Shown: one piece after another, positions 37,001 through 46,037 of the stretch | Layout: the number at the start of each line of letters is the position of its first letter | Numbering within the stretch: position 1 is the stretch's first letter | Assembly: GCF_015326965.1 (NCBI RefSeq) | Contig: NZ_CP017659.1 | Span: forward strand, 6,080,001-6,144,000 | DNA from: Paenibacillus sp. JZ16 | GTDB taxonomy: Bacteria; Bacillota; Bacilli; Paenibacillales; Paenibacillaceae | Length of the DNA: 64,000 bases | Reading direction: 5' to 3' | Translations under genes and position numbers: made by a program | Notes under the pieces: model-generated | What the model was told of the DNA's origin: nothing | Database searches by the model: none | What the model saw: the letters and a program-made list of their open reading frames with translations, nothing else

Positions 37001-37376
37001 GGACGTCACTTCCTTTTAACTGGGTTATGATTTGAAAAAGCTCATCCGTGGATAAGCCGAGTTTGTCTGCTTCCTGTACCATAGGCACCACATAATGTTC
37101 CGCAAATGCACTCTTTCGGGTCTGGAGCAGCATTTCCTTGGCCCCCTCTGCAACAAACATGCCGACACCTCGCTTTTTATAGATGAGTCCGGAATCAACC
37201 AGCAGGTTGATGCCCTTTAATACCGTGATGTGATTGATTTTGTAAAATTGGGAGAGCTGCGTCGTGGAAGGAACCTGTTCACCTTCAAGCAGTAGATCAT
37301 TCACGATCTGGTCCTCGATCTTCTCCTTGATCTGGATGAACAGGGGCTTATTATCTGGGTGTACGGTACCGCTCAA
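36990..37376 (-). CDS. GntR-family regulator, YtrA subfamily
   Basis: Short repressor of 128 residues. The winged HTH (about 10-75) contains PLFIQIKEKIEDQIV and FYKINHITVLKGINLLVDSG, and the C-terminal part is a short helical dimerisation arm, as in YtrA. It is the first gene of an operon with an ABC ATPase and permease. A 32-bp palindrome 35 bases upstream is the obvious operator, indicating autoregulation. Confidence 0.88.
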   Translation of the reverse strand: MSGTVHPDNKPLFIQIKEKIEDQIVNDLLLEGEQVPSTTQLSQFYKINHITVLKGINLLVDSGLIYKKRGVGMFVAEGAKEMLLQTRKSAFAEHYVVPMVQEADKLGLSTDELFQIITQLKGSDVHES

Positions 37377-37410
37377 TAAGAATCACCGCCTTGCCTTCAT
37401 GTCCTGTTAA

Positions 37411-37442
37411 GGTTATATACTCATATATATGACTATATAACC
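37411..37442. promoter_or_regulatory. 32-bp near-perfect palindrome, GntR/YtrA operator candidate
   Basis: GGTTATATA-C-TCATATATATGA-C-TATATAACC reads the same on both strands except for one symmetric position. It sits immediately upstream of the GntR start, in the promoter zone. Its A/T-rich centre could include the -10. Confidence 0.75.
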
Positions 37443-37516
37443 AAAAGGTGAATCGAATGTCAAGCATTTGGTTGGATATCACGAATCATCAAAAGTTTTG
37501 GTAGAGAACAACGTCA

Positions 37517-37549
37517 AAAATGCCGACCAGAACGATCTGGTCGGCATTA
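37517..37549 (-). terminator. Terminator of the M15 peptidase gene
   Basis: AATGCCGACCAGA pairs with TCTGGTCGGCATT around ACGA. Reading leftward, TTTTTG follows the arm, consistent with terminating the minus-strand gene at 37599. Confidence 0.82.
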
Positions 37550-37598
37550 ATCTAAAAGGTGATGCGTAAGGTTTGAGGGACATGCGCTGCTTAGCCGT

Positions 37599-38192
37599 TC
37601 ACTTTGCTTCCAAAGTCTCGGAAGCGTCCATGGGAGGGAGCTTTCCCCGTTTTAAATCACGGATCGTCAGTCCAAAATCGATCTGCAGATGCGGATAATC
37701 CGGGAAGTTGGCCCAATCGCCGCCCCACTGGAAGCCTAAATCTTTGGCAATTTCCACAACTTCCATCCAGTCAGCCTTGCCGTTTCCGTTCCCGTCATAT
37801 TCCATATCCCAGATGACGCTTCCATCCTTTAGCCTTAGCGCAAAATCAATCGCAAGTCCATAGTTGTGGAGGGATTCTCCGGCTTTGGCATTCGTCACGA
37901 TGTCGCCCTCGGTGCTGCGCCCCTGATTGTAGATGCGGGTCTGCTCTTCATGGCTGCGGTAACCGTCCGTTATGATGATCGTGATTCCTTTTTTCTTGGT
38001 GAGGCGGACAAGCTCATTCTTTTGCTGTAATACATAGGGGTGGAGCTGGGTGACTTCAGGTGTTTCTTTACTGTTAAAATCAAAATCGAGATCGTTGATG
38101 AATCCCGGTATGGAGGTTTGCAGCTGCATATAAAATATGGCGAGTAATAAGGCAGCAATCAGGAACAGTGTCGTTTTTTTGCGTTTGATCAT
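37599..38192 (-). CDS. Membrane-anchored M15 peptidase (CwlK/VanY-like)
   Basis: Zinc peptidase of 197 residues likely cutting cell-wall peptides outside the membrane. The N-terminal anchor is about 8-24. The catalytic core includes TDGYRSHEEQTRIYNQGR, the zinc motif SLHNYGLAIDF (His and Asp ligands), a helix with WGGDW, and the third ligand His in DYPHLQIDF. This order matches L-Ala-D-Glu peptidases of the CwlK/endolysin type. An acidic Asp/Gly-rich insertion (MEYDGNGNGKADW) is present and resembles a Ca2+-binding loop. Ribosome binding site is weak. Confidence 0.85.
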   Translation of the reverse strand: MIKRKKTTLFLIAALLLAIFYMQLQTSIPGFINDLDFDFNSKETPEVTQLHPYVLQQKNELVRLTKKKGITIIITDGYRSHEEQTRIYNQGRSTEGDIVTNAKAGESLHNYGLAIDFALRLKDGSVIWDMEYDGNGNGKADWMEVVEIAKDLGFQWGGDWANFPDYPHLQIDFGLTIRDLKRGKLPPMDASETLEAK

Positions 38193-38365
38193 GAGGACTC
38201 TATAATCTACCTACTTTCATATGATGGCTTACTCTATTATATCGGCATCCCGTCCCGTATTCCAACAGACGGGACCCCTGACCAGATATCGACATGAATA
38301 GCAATCCATGGTTTATCGCATCCTATTCATAAACATGTACGCTATCCGGAAAAGGGGGAATTGCA

Positions 38366-38893
38366 ATGAGCAACATTCAAAATATGTCGATGAGACTCAA
38401 CCAGCTATCGGGCCAATTGACCGCTGCAGCGCAAAACGGGGGAATGAGCGAAGTCGGGATGATCGTAAGTGAGCTAAGCCATATCCAAGCCGAGCTTCAA
38501 AGCGCCCAGGCAGGGGTTACGCCTGAAACTTCTTCTGCCGTCCGGCAGGAGCTGGTGAATTGCCGAATGGTCTTGCATGGGATGATGAACGCAGTGCAGG
38601 ATATCCGAACATCTATAGCGGAGCAGTACCGTCAGGTGCTGGGCGAGAACAAAACGGCATTCGAGCAAATGGACGAGACTGCGCAGCAGAGCGGGTACGC
38701 CGAAGCTTATCGACATCGTCAGCTGTTCCAGCAGATGGACCAAGTCAGCCAGCAGCTTCATCAGCTGGACGGCTCGATGCTGGACGCAGGTTATCAGATG
38801 GAGCGGGGACAGGTGGCCGGCGACAGTCTGAATGGAGCCGTAACGATTGAGGGGCTGACTTCCGGTACCGACGACAACGGAAGTTTGATGTGA
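38366..38893 (+). CDS. Uncharacterised Gln-rich helical protein
   Basis: Protein of 175 residues with strong upstream AAAAGGGGGA. It has no signal peptide or Cys-rich motif. It is rich in Gln, Met and Ser, and the stretches NMSMRLNQLSGQLTAAAQ and QQMDQVSQQLHQLDGSM suggest amphipathic, coiled-coil-forming helices. The tail is acidic and Gly-rich. It stands alone before a terminator. I do not recognise a family. Confidence 0.6.
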   Translation: MSNIQNMSMRLNQLSGQLTAAAQNGGMSEVGMIVSELSHIQAELQSAQAGVTPETSSAVRQELVNCRMVLHGMMNAVQDIRTSIAEQYRQVLGENKTAFEQMDETAQQSGYAEAYRHRQLFQQMDQVSQQLHQLDGSMLDAGYQMERGQVAGDSLNGAVTIEGLTSGTDDNGSLM

Positions 38894-38960
38894 GACTGCT
38901 CGATCGGAGGGACGGAACAGGATAACAGGTTTAGGCAGGGTTCGAAATTTTGCAAGCAAT

Positions 38961-38994
38961 AAAAAGGAGCTGCGCGTATAGCGCGGCTCCTTTT
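38961..38994. terminator. Bidirectional terminator
   Basis: AAAAGGAGC-TGCGC pairs with GCGC-GGCTCCTTTT around GTATA, with A-run and T-run on the two sides, between convergent genes. Confidence 0.88.
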
Positions 38995-39012
38995 GCGATT
39001 GAGTTTATGTCC

Positions 39013-40194
39013 TTAGGCTTTCCACCATTCCTCGACAGCCTTATGCAGACGAGACAACGCCTCATGGACGGTGGCGCGCGTGCAAGCCAGGTTCATGCGC
39101 ATGAAACCTTCGCCTTCCTTCCCGAAGGCCGCCCCGCTGTTTAATCCAAGCTTCGCCTCTTGAACCAGGAAGCGATTTAAGTCCTCGTGGGACATGCCCA
39201 TTCCACGGAAATCAATCCACAGCAGGTAAGTAGCCTCCGGTATAACCACCTTCAGCTCGGGCAGATGCTCCTGTGCGTAATTCGCAACCAGCTCCATGTT
39301 CCCGCGGATATAAACCAGGAGTTCATCCAGCCAAGGTTCGCCCTCACGGTAAGCGGCCTCGGTGGCAGCGGCGCCCATCGGCGTAATGGAGCCGATGGCG
39401 TAACGGTTCAGAATTTTGCGGAATTTGCTGCGCAGCTGCGCATTCGAAATGATAATGTTTGCCGTGTTCAGACCGGCGATATTAAATGTCTTGCTTGGCG
39501 CGGTGCAGATGATGGAACGCTCGGCGGCATCCTCGGACAGAGCAGCGAATGGCGTATGCGCCCCGGATTCAAACACCAGATCCGCATGGATTTCATCGGA
39601 TACGACAAGCACATCGTATTGCTGGCAGAGAGAAGCCAGTCGCTCTAATTCTGTTCTGCTCCACACCCGGCCCACCGGGTTGTGCGGACTGCACAGAATG
39701 AGCATTTTGATTTTGCCTGTAGAAAAGCTCTTCTCCAAGTCTTCGAAATCCATCGAGTAATCGCCGTCCTCACTTCGAAGCAGCGGATTATGCACCAGCT
39801 CACGGCCATGGTCTTGAACGACGCTATAGAACGGCGGATAGACCGGCGTCTGGATGACGACTTGATCGCCCGGCTCGGTGAACGCATCCACGATCAGGCT
39901 GAGTGCCGGAACGACACCCGGACAGAATTGAATCCACTCCTGCTGAATACTCCAGCTGTGGCGTTTCTCCATCCAGTCGCATATCGCTTCACGGTAAGAG
40001 TCGGAAGGGAACGTATATCCGAATACACCATGCTCCACCCGTTGATGGAGCGCCTTTACAACGGCGGGAGGAGCGGCAAAGTCCATGTCAGCCACCCACA
40101 TCGGAAGCGCATCCGGCACGCCGAAGATGGTGGGAACATTGTCCCACTTCTGACAGTCGGTACAGGTTCGGTCTATTGCAAGATCAAAATTCAT
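39013..40194 (-). CDS. patB: PLP-dependent C-S beta-lyase, MalY/PatB family
   Basis: Fold-type I aminotransferase-like enzyme of 393 residues, predicted to release pyruvate, ammonia and thiol from cystathionine or related cysteine conjugates. The N terminus has PMWVADMDFAAPPAVVKAL, a MalY/PatB hallmark. The PLP region has CSPHNPVGRVW, VVSDEIHADLVF and Schiff-base Lys in TAPSKTFNIAGLNTA. AGGAGGAATTTACAT precedes the ATG. It lies 33 bases after an AEC transporter gene, likely one operon. MalY-type regulatory roles in maltose control are possible but not indicated. Confidence 0.88.
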   Translation of the reverse strand: MNFDLAIDRTCTDCQKWDNVPTIFGVPDALPMWVADMDFAAPPAVVKALHQRVEHGVFGYTFPSDSYREAICDWMEKRHSWSIQQEWIQFCPGVVPALSLIVDAFTEPGDQVVIQTPVYPPFYSVVQDHGRELVHNPLLRSEDGDYSMDFEDLEKSFSTGKIKMLILCSPHNPVGRVWSRTELERLASLCQQYDVLVVSDEIHADLVFESGAHTPFAALSEDAAERSIICTAPSKTFNIAGLNTANIIISNAQLRSKFRKILNRYAIGSITPMGAAATEAAYREGEPWLDELLVYIRGNMELVANYAQEHLPELKVVIPEATYLLWIDFRGMGMSHEDLNRFLVQEAKLGLNSGAAFGKEGEGFMRMNLACTRATVHEALSRLHKAVEEWWKA

Positions 40195-40227
40195 ATGTAA
40201 ATTCCTCCTAGCAGAGATGAGTTAGCG

Positions 40228-41151
40228 TTAAGCTACAAATTTGGCTAATGTAATTAAGCCGGTAATTGTAATTACGTTTAGTATGGTCGATATAAGGACA
40301 GTTTGTGCAGCAAAATCAGGCTCATTCTGATATTCTTCCGCCAAAATGGATGAATTTACGCCAACCGGCATGCCTGAAGCAATGATCAGCGCTTGAGCCG
40401 GAACGCCTTTTAGCCCGAGCAGCAGCACGATCAGAATGCCGATGGCTGGCGCGACCAGCAGACGCAGCAGAACGCTGAGGTAAACATCGAGCCGGCGCAG
40501 GCGGAGCGGATATTTAATGATCTGTGCGCCAAGCGTCAGCAGGGCGATCGCGACCATGGATTGGTCCGCATACATCAGCGGCTGTGAGATAAAGACCGGG
40601 AGCGGCAACGCCAGGGCATGCAGCACAATGCCGATGACGAGGGCATAAGGAACGGGCATTTTTAGAAATCCGATGATGGCCTGTTTGTATAATCCTTCCG
40701 TCTTGGCTCCCTGAATGGAAATAACTCCGTACGTGAACGTAAGGAGGCTCTGAAAAGACATGATGAGCGCTTGTACCGAGCCGGCCATCGGGTCTCCCTT
40801 GAAGGCCAGATCATTGATCGGAAGGCCGTAGTTTCCCGAATTATCGAGCAGAAGGCTGTTGGTAAAAGCAGCTCTCATCCCCCGATTGAATTTGCGCTGC
40901 TTGGCAACCAGCATGCTGATCACGTAGAGCACGCCGATATAGAGCGCATAGAATAAGGCCACCATGCCCAGGAGCTGCGGTGACATTTTGGATTCGTACA
41001 TACTCATAAATACCGCTGCAGGCGTAATGTAGTAAAAGTTGATTTTGGCGAGTGTGTACAAATCGAGTTTGAAGGCATATTGCATAATGATGCCAAAACC
41101 TATCAGGACAAAGATGGGAAGTACCACTTCTAGTAAAATGTCAGCGATCAT
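40228..41151 (-). CDS. AEC-family membrane transporter
   Basis: Auxin-efflux-carrier-type protein of 307 residues with about ten membrane spans. LLDNSGNYGLPINDLAF is the conserved discontinuous-helix motif of the family, and ASGMPVGVNSSILAEEY is the C-terminal counterpart. Bacterial members transport malate, malonate or amino-acid-related acids. It is upstream of and codirectional with the C-S lyase gene, so it might move a sulfur amino acid or its product (inference). Confidence 0.82.
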   Translation of the reverse strand: MIADILLEVVLPIFVLIGFGIIMQYAFKLDLYTLAKINFYYITPAAVFMSMYESKMSPQLLGMVALFYALYIGVLYVISMLVAKQRKFNRGMRAAFTNSLLLDNSGNYGLPINDLAFKGDPMAGSVQALIMSFQSLLTFTYGVISIQGAKTEGLYKQAIIGFLKMPVPYALVIGIVLHALALPLPVFISQPLMYADQSMVAIALLTLGAQIIKYPLRLRRLDVYLSVLLRLLVAPAIGILIVLLLGLKGVPAQALIIASGMPVGVNSSILAEEYQNEPDFAAQTVLISTILNVITITGLITLAKFVA

Positions 41152-41319
41152 GCTGTTGTCATCTTCTTTCCATGAGTGTAGCTTAAGGTAACTATCTGGC
41201 TGTCGTATGACGCCATGTCATTATATCATGACAACGGATTGTTGACACTTGATTCCGTATGGAAAAAAGAACAATTGTTGCTGTCCGCGTTACGGTCGCT
41301 TTATATCCAGGCTGTACGC

Positions 41320-41359
41320 AAAAAGGTGCTCCCTTGGCCGATGACCAGGGAACACCCTT
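41320..41359 (-). terminator. Terminator of the SDR gene
   Basis: AAAGGTG-TCCCTTGG pairs with CCAGGGA-CACC, followed leftward by TTTTTGCG. It ends the minus-strand reductase transcript. Confidence 0.8.
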
Positions 41360-41397
41360 GAATGGCTGTAGCAATAGGTGCGTCTGTCGACGCGCCA

Positions 41398-42117
41398 TTA
41401 TTGCGGGTTGGTTGTCCAAATCCCGGCGGATTTGACAAATACCCGCTGCGGCAGCTTCAGTGCAGCGAGCACAAGCTCAGCTACGTCTTCCGGCTGCATC
41501 ATCCGGTCCTCGTCCCCGATCTTCAGGCCGGCATTGACGGCAAGATCCGTGTTCACGGTGCTTGGGGTCAGTGCGGTCACCCGAATGTTGTGTTTGCGGA
41601 CCTCCTGGAGCACGGCTTCGGTCAGTCCCATAACGGCAAATTTAGAAGCGTTATAGGCAGAGCCTGTGGCGAATCCGCGCTCTCCGGCCGTAGACGAGAT
41701 GTTGATGATATCGCCCATGTTATGCTCAATCATGCCGGGCAGCGCTGCGCGCGTCATGTAGTAAGTCCCCATCAGATTTACGTCAACGATACGTTTCCAG
41801 GCTTCAGGTTCCATTTCCAGCAGATTGCCGAACTGGGCAATGCCCGCATTGTTAATCAGAATGTCTACCGATCCGAGCTCCATGTTTACCGCTGCAAACG
41901 CAGCCTCTGCCTCGCTCTGCACGGAAACGTCGGCAACTGCAGCCACGGCTCTGGCACCATATTGTTCAGCAACCAGGGCGCTCAGCGGCTCCAGATCAGC
42001 TGCCGTACGGGCGACAAGCCCAACGTGCACGCCTTCCTTGGCAAGAGCAATCGCCAGAGCGCGTCCAATCCCTTTGCCTGCACCCGTGATGAGGGCTGTT
42101 TTATTTTTCAGGCTCAT
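41398..42117 (-). CDS. Short-chain dehydrogenase/reductase, 3-oxoacyl-ACP reductase-like
   Basis: NAD(P)-dependent oxidoreductase of 239 residues. Cofactor turn TGAGKGIGRALA, NNAGIA, catalytic Ser in INISSTAGERG and Tyr-Lys in SAYNASKFAV are all present, so it is a complete classical SDR. It resembles FabG/YqjQ-type ketoacyl reductases, but substrate cannot be set from sequence. GAAGGAG precedes ATG at 42117; the GTG at 42123 is too close to that site. Single gene. Confidence 0.87.
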   Translation of the reverse strand: MSLKNKTALITGAGKGIGRALAIALAKEGVHVGLVARTAADLEPLSALVAEQYGARAVAAVADVSVQSEAEAAFAAVNMELGSVDILINNAGIAQFGNLLEMEPEAWKRIVDVNLMGTYYMTRAALPGMIEHNMGDIINISSTAGERGFATGSAYNASKFAVMGLTEAVLQEVRKHNIRVTALTPSTVNTDLAVNAGLKIGDEDRMMQPEDVAELVLAALKLPQRVFVKSAGIWTTNPQ

Positions 42118-42287
42118 GTACACTCACTCCTTCACATCAATAAAAAATATGGTTTCGTTGACCAGTATACCCTGTAGCATCGGCTACTACCAAATGCTTG
42201 CATTCCATCGACAGGAATTTGTTATAATCGTAGCAGCGAAAAAACGTAACGTGTTCATTATTATTTCAGGAAGTGGAGGAACAATCT

Positions 42288-44420
42288 ATGCTGCACGCGC
42301 TGGATATCATAACCGCTTTTCGGCAGGGGGATGAAGCGGCTGCCAAGAGGTATCCATGGTTAATGAAACTGGTATCAGCCGAAGAACGAATCGTGAATCT
42401 GGAACGGATTACGTCCATTGGCCAATTGGCACATGCCAACCCCGTGCTCGATTATGTAGAACGTACATTGAAGATACTGGATTCGCTGCCTGTTTCCTAT
42501 TGGATCAAAGAACTGCTGGAAGAAGTACTGGTGTGGGCGGAAACGGCCAAGGGCGGAACGATGCGAGATCGCCTTCGCTGGCAGCAGTCGGGTATGAACT
42601 TGTTCCTTCATAATATCGGGTCTGCCCAGTTATACGAGAGATATATCCGGGACGGCAACGGAACCATGTCTCCGCATGAGGAGATGGTCCATACACTCAT
42701 ACTTACCCATGGACTGCTCGGGCAACACATTCGCGGGGAAGTCGCTTTTGAGGAGAATCTGCCGCTGCATAAGCTTACGGAGGAAGGACGGCTGACCGCG
42801 GAGGAGTTGATCCGGCTGCTAATCCCCTTGAATCACTGCATCATCGGCGGCGTATCGGAGGAGCTCTGGCATTCCGTTCAGGAAGAAATAACTCAGCTTA
42901 TTCGGAATCTTGCCGAAGGGACCGTACCGGATCGGTGGACTTACGAGGAACGGCTGCGCCGTCTTCGATCCGTTTCGATTGCCCGCGGAGAAGACTTCGA
43001 TAAGCAGCTTCATGGGATTCGTGAGCAGTGTGATCTGCCAGCTGTTCTGCATGGATTTCAGGATATGACGCTCTGGTACGTGGAAGCCGCCTTGCAGGAT
43101 TTCTCGTTGGAAGAATTCGTGAAGGTTCTCCTGCTTGCTCTCCATTCGGAGAAGCGGGACATGGATCAGCCGCTTGCGGAGGGGCAGGGGGATCGGCTGC
43201 TACCGGATTCGGTGAACCACTTAAGCTTTGAGCCGCTGATGAACGATATGTATTACGATTACAAAGGCGTCAAGAAGCTGAACGTATATAAGAAGAGAAT
43301 GATTGAGCAATATTTGCGCCAAACGGATTGGACGTCTTGCCTTCATGGGTCGGTGATGGCCAACCCGCATCTGAGCCACCGGATTGAACGGAAGCCGGAG
43401 CTGCCGGATACGATATTTTTTACCTTCGAATTCTCGCAAGCAGCGGAGAAACTAATTGAATTTTGCATCGAAGCGGAGAAATCGCCCCTCTATGAGAAAG
43501 CGGTCCTGCTCCTGTTCGACCTATTCGGCCTGCGCCGCGACGCCTACGATAGATTTCATAACGAAGAGAGTTATTTGAGCGATATGAACAGCACGGGAGA
43601 TTATAAAAAAGTGATTCTGGATTATATAACGGGAACGGCGGTGCTGGATATCGGGCCCGGAGGCGGCGTGCTGCTTGATCTGATCGAGGAACGGCTGCCG
43701 CAAGCGCGCCCAGTCGGGATCGACATCTCCTCGAACGTGATTGAAGCGCTGGAGAAACGTAAACGCTTGGAGTACAAAGCATGGGAAGTGATGAAGGGGG
43801 ACGCGCTGAACCTCAGGGATTACGTGGAGCCGGGGAGTGTGGATACGGTTATCTTCTCCTCGATTTTGCATGAGTTGTATTCGTACATTGAGACGGACGG
43901 TTCACGCTTCAATACGGCGACCGTGGAGGCAGCCTTGCTCAGTGCCTATGATGTGCTTGCTCCAGGGGGGCGCATCATCATCCGTGACGGGATTATGACT
44001 GAGCCCGAGGATGCCTGGAGAAGGATCCGCTTTCTTGAGGCCGACGGTATGGAATGGCTGATCCGATATGCCTCGGATTTCAAAGGGCGGGTCATATCAT
44101 ACGAGCAGCTGGCCGAGGCGGAAGTGCGCATGCCCGTAAACGATGCAATGGAGTTCCTGTACACCTATACTTGGGGCGCTGAAGCTTACGTTCATGAAGT
44201 GCAAGAGCAGTTTGGCTACTTTACGCCTACGCAGTATGCGGAATGTATACGCAGGACGCTAGGTCCTGAGGCGATCATCCGCGTGGAGCAGCATTATCTG
44301 CAGGAAGGATATGCCGAGGCATTGGCTGATCGAATCGAATTCATGGATGAAGATGGGAAGCCGGTGAAGCTGCCTGACAGCACTTGCTTGTACGTCATCG
44401 AGAAGCCGGCCCATTCCTAG
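42288..44420 (+). CDS. Large protein with C-terminal SAM methyltransferase domain
   Basis: Protein of 710 residues. The first 420 residues are helical, with no family I can name. A class I methyltransferase fold follows (about 440-600): SAM-binding VLDIGPGGGVLLDLIEE, acidic GIDISSNVIEAL, MKGDALNLRDYV, and a motif IV-like region FSSILHELYSY. LAPGGRIIIRDG is the post-motif strand. The C-terminal 120 residues (YTWGAEAYVHEVQEQFGYF) are again unassigned. GTG at 42273 overlaps the purine-rich ribosome site, so ATG at 42288 was chosen. Single gene before a terminator; the substrate is unknown. Confidence 0.75.
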   Translation: MLHALDIITAFRQGDEAAAKRYPWLMKLVSAEERIVNLERITSIGQLAHANPVLDYVERTLKILDSLPVSYWIKELLEEVLVWAETAKGGTMRDRLRWQQSGMNLFLHNIGSAQLYERYIRDGNGTMSPHEEMVHTLILTHGLLGQHIRGEVAFEENLPLHKLTEEGRLTAEELIRLLIPLNHCIIGGVSEELWHSVQEEITQLIRNLAEGTVPDRWTYEERLRRLRSVSIARGEDFDKQLHGIREQCDLPAVLHGFQDMTLWYVEAALQDFSLEEFVKVLLLALHSEKRDMDQPLAEGQGDRLLPDSVNHLSFEPLMNDMYYDYKGVKKLNVYKKRMIEQYLRQTDWTSCLHGSVMANPHLSHRIERKPELPDTIFFTFEFSQAAEKLIEFCIEAEKSPLYEKAVLLLFDLFGLRRDAYDRFHNEESYLSDMNSTGDYKKVILDYITGTAVLDIGPGGGVLLDLIEERLPQARPVGIDISSNVIEALEKRKRLEYKAWEVMKGDALNLRDYVEPGSVDTVIFSSILHELYSYIETDGSRFNTATVEAALLSAYDVLAPGGRIIIRDGIMTEPEDAWRRIRFLEADGMEWLIRYASDFKGRVISYEQLAEAEVRMPVNDAMEFLYTYTWGAEAYVHEVQEQFGYFTPTQYAECIRRTLGPEAIIRVEQHYLQEGYAEALADRIEFMDEDGKPVKLPDSTCLYVIEKPAHS

Positions 44421-44443
44421 AAGAGACAACAGGCTGTAACTTA

Positions 44444-44487
44444 AAACAAGACCCGCACGCTCATTTCAGCGTACGGGTCTTGTTTTG
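44444..44487 (+). terminator. Intrinsic terminator of the methyltransferase gene
   Basis: AACAAGACCCG-ACGCT pairs with AGCGT-CGGGTCTTGTT, followed by TTG. It has A/T tracts on both sides. Confidence 0.85.
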
Positions 44488-44586
44488 TTGTGTCGTTAAA
44501 CCTGCCGGTATGGCCTGTATTTACAAGAGATCCGGGATGTGTGCCAATGCCATGAACTTGCGAGGCAATGCTAGTCTGAAGAGATG

Positions 44587-45312
44587 CTATTCCTGCTTCT
44601 TGGGATCCGGGTAATCCTTGCCGAGCGTATCAACCGTCACTTTCTTCATGACGGGAACCTCAAGCGGTTTGTCCATTTGATCCCGCTCCAAGCCCACGAT
44701 CTCCTCTGCGGTTTCCATTCCTTCGATCACCTTTCCGAAGGATGCGTACTGAGCATCCAGCGAAGGTGCATCCGCAACCATAATGAAGAATTGCGATCCG
44801 GCGGAGTTTGGATCCTGCGCCCGGGCCATCGATAATACGCCTGTCGTATGCTTCAGGTCATTCTGAAAGCCGTTGGATGTAAATTCGCCGGGAATAGCGT
44901 AGCCGGGTCCCCCCGTTCCGTTACCGTCAGGGTCGCCTCCCTGAATCATGAAGCCGGGGATGACGCGGTGAAAGCCTGTCCCATCGTAGAATCCTTGCTC
45001 CACCAGGGAGATGAAATTGTTCACCGTGTTCGGCGCCACCTCCGGATAAAGCTCAAGCTTTATCGTTTTGCCGTTCTCCATCTCAATGGTAACGATAGGG
45101 TGGCTGGCGTTCGGGTCCGGCACGTTCTGCTTAACCTCGGTTTCCTTCGGCGATTCCGCTTCGGGTGCTGTTGCCCCGGTCGTCGAACCCGTTCCGCTGC
45201 CCGCGCCGCTTTCGGCTCCCTTGTCATTCTGACCGCATGCCGTCATCACGAGCAGCAGCGCCAGGATGACGAATAGGGCGGGCATCCAGCGTGTTCTGCG
45301 TTTCAACATCAT
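44587..45312 (-). CDS. Cyclophilin-type peptidyl-prolyl isomerase lipoprotein
   Basis: Extracytoplasmic foldase of 241 residues. The signal peptide ends in lipobox MTAC, then a Gly/Ser/Thr-rich linker to about residue 70. The cyclophilin domain carries GTGFHRVIPGFMIQGGDP with catalytic Arg and Phe/Met/Gln residues, GVLSMARAQDPNSAGSQFFI and FGKVIEGME. AGGAGG precedes ATG at 45312. In Gram-positives such lipoproteins assist folding of secreted proteins. Confidence 0.9.
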   Translation of the reverse strand: MMLKRRTRWMPALFVILALLLVMTACGQNDKGAESGAGSGTGSTTGATAPEAESPKETEVKQNVPDPNASHPIVTIEMENGKTIKLELYPEVAPNTVNNFISLVEQGFYDGTGFHRVIPGFMIQGGDPDGNGTGGPGYAIPGEFTSNGFQNDLKHTTGVLSMARAQDPNSAGSQFFIMVADAPSLDAQYASFGKVIEGMETAEEIVGLERDQMDKPLEVPVMKKVTVDTLGKDYPDPKKQE

Positions 45313-45483
45313 TGATTCCTCCTGTATTCCTTATCAAGCCTTAAGTATTTAATCTGTATCATATTTTAGCACAGGTTGGACAAGTACTGAAAATCGAAAA
45401 AGGTGAGTATACATAATCTATAGGAAAACGTTATCGACGTAATGTCACAGAAGCCAGAGTCGGTCCTGCCTGAGTATCCATAA

Positions 45484-45525
45484 TCAAAAAATAAGCCTCC
45501 GGACTTGTCGCAAGTCTGGAAGCTT
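45484..45525 (-). terminator. Terminator of the 130-residue protein gene
   Basis: AAGCCTCCGGACTTG pairs with CAAGTCTGGAAGCTT around TCG. Leftward, TATTTTTTG follows. Confidence 0.8.
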
Positions 45526-45552
45526 GAGGAAAAGGAAAACGTTTAACTGTCT

Positions 45553-45945
45553 CTACTTCACCGGGAATATGCCCTCCACTTTGTTTAATGGGAGCAAAAT
45601 CCGGGAACGGTTCTTATCCTTGGCGAGCAATTCAATAAAATCGGCTCCGATTCTGACCAGACGGATCCGGTTAAAGGCACCACGGGTAGAGAAGGTGGTC
45701 CGCACGCCTATCAGCACCGTTTTGCCCGGCGGCTTGACATCAAATACCCGAACCGAGTTGAGACTGGACGGCACAAAGAGCTCGCCCTGTACCTTGATGA
45801 AATTTTTCGGGAATACCCGCTGCAAACGTCCGGGTTGTAAACCGGTGTTCGGTGCGTTGACTTCTACCAGATGACCGGTTAAAGAGGCCAGCCGCTGCTG
45901 CAGCGTGATTTTATGTCCGCAGGGATGGATCGGCAATCCTTTCAT
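45553..45945 (-). CDS. Uncharacterised 130-residue protein, possible coat-like
   Basis: Basic, mostly beta-type protein beginning MKGLPIHPCGHKITLQQRLA. The segment LTGHLVEVNAP...TVLIGVRTTFSTRGAFNRIRL and VRIGADFIELLAKDKN resemble the small beta-barrel (CotP/YuzF or Sm-like) pattern, but I cannot name the family. AAGGATGA lies before the start with other purines. It has its own terminator; the neighbouring small gene upstream is codirectional, so they may share a transcript. Confidence 0.6.
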   Translation of the reverse strand: MKGLPIHPCGHKITLQQRLASLTGHLVEVNAPNTGLQPGRLQRVFPKNFIKVQGELFVPSSLNSVRVFDVKPPGKTVLIGVRTTFSTRGAFNRIRLVRIGADFIELLAKDKNRSRILLPLNKVEGIFPVK

Positions 45946-46037
45946 ATCAGCATCATCCTTCCAGGGTCGTATGGTGTAGTGTATGTTGGAAGGTATGACT
46001 TGGGTGAACGTAGAGGTTACATTTCCGGTGTGAAGGA

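Noticed and set aside
36596..37035. Plus-strand frames opposite the YtrB-type ATPase
   Set aside because: All are antisense to conserved ABC motifs and lack ribosome sites.
41362..42177. 271-codon plus-strand frame opposite the SDR gene
   Set aside because: The minus strand shows the full SDR motif set with a good ribosome site.
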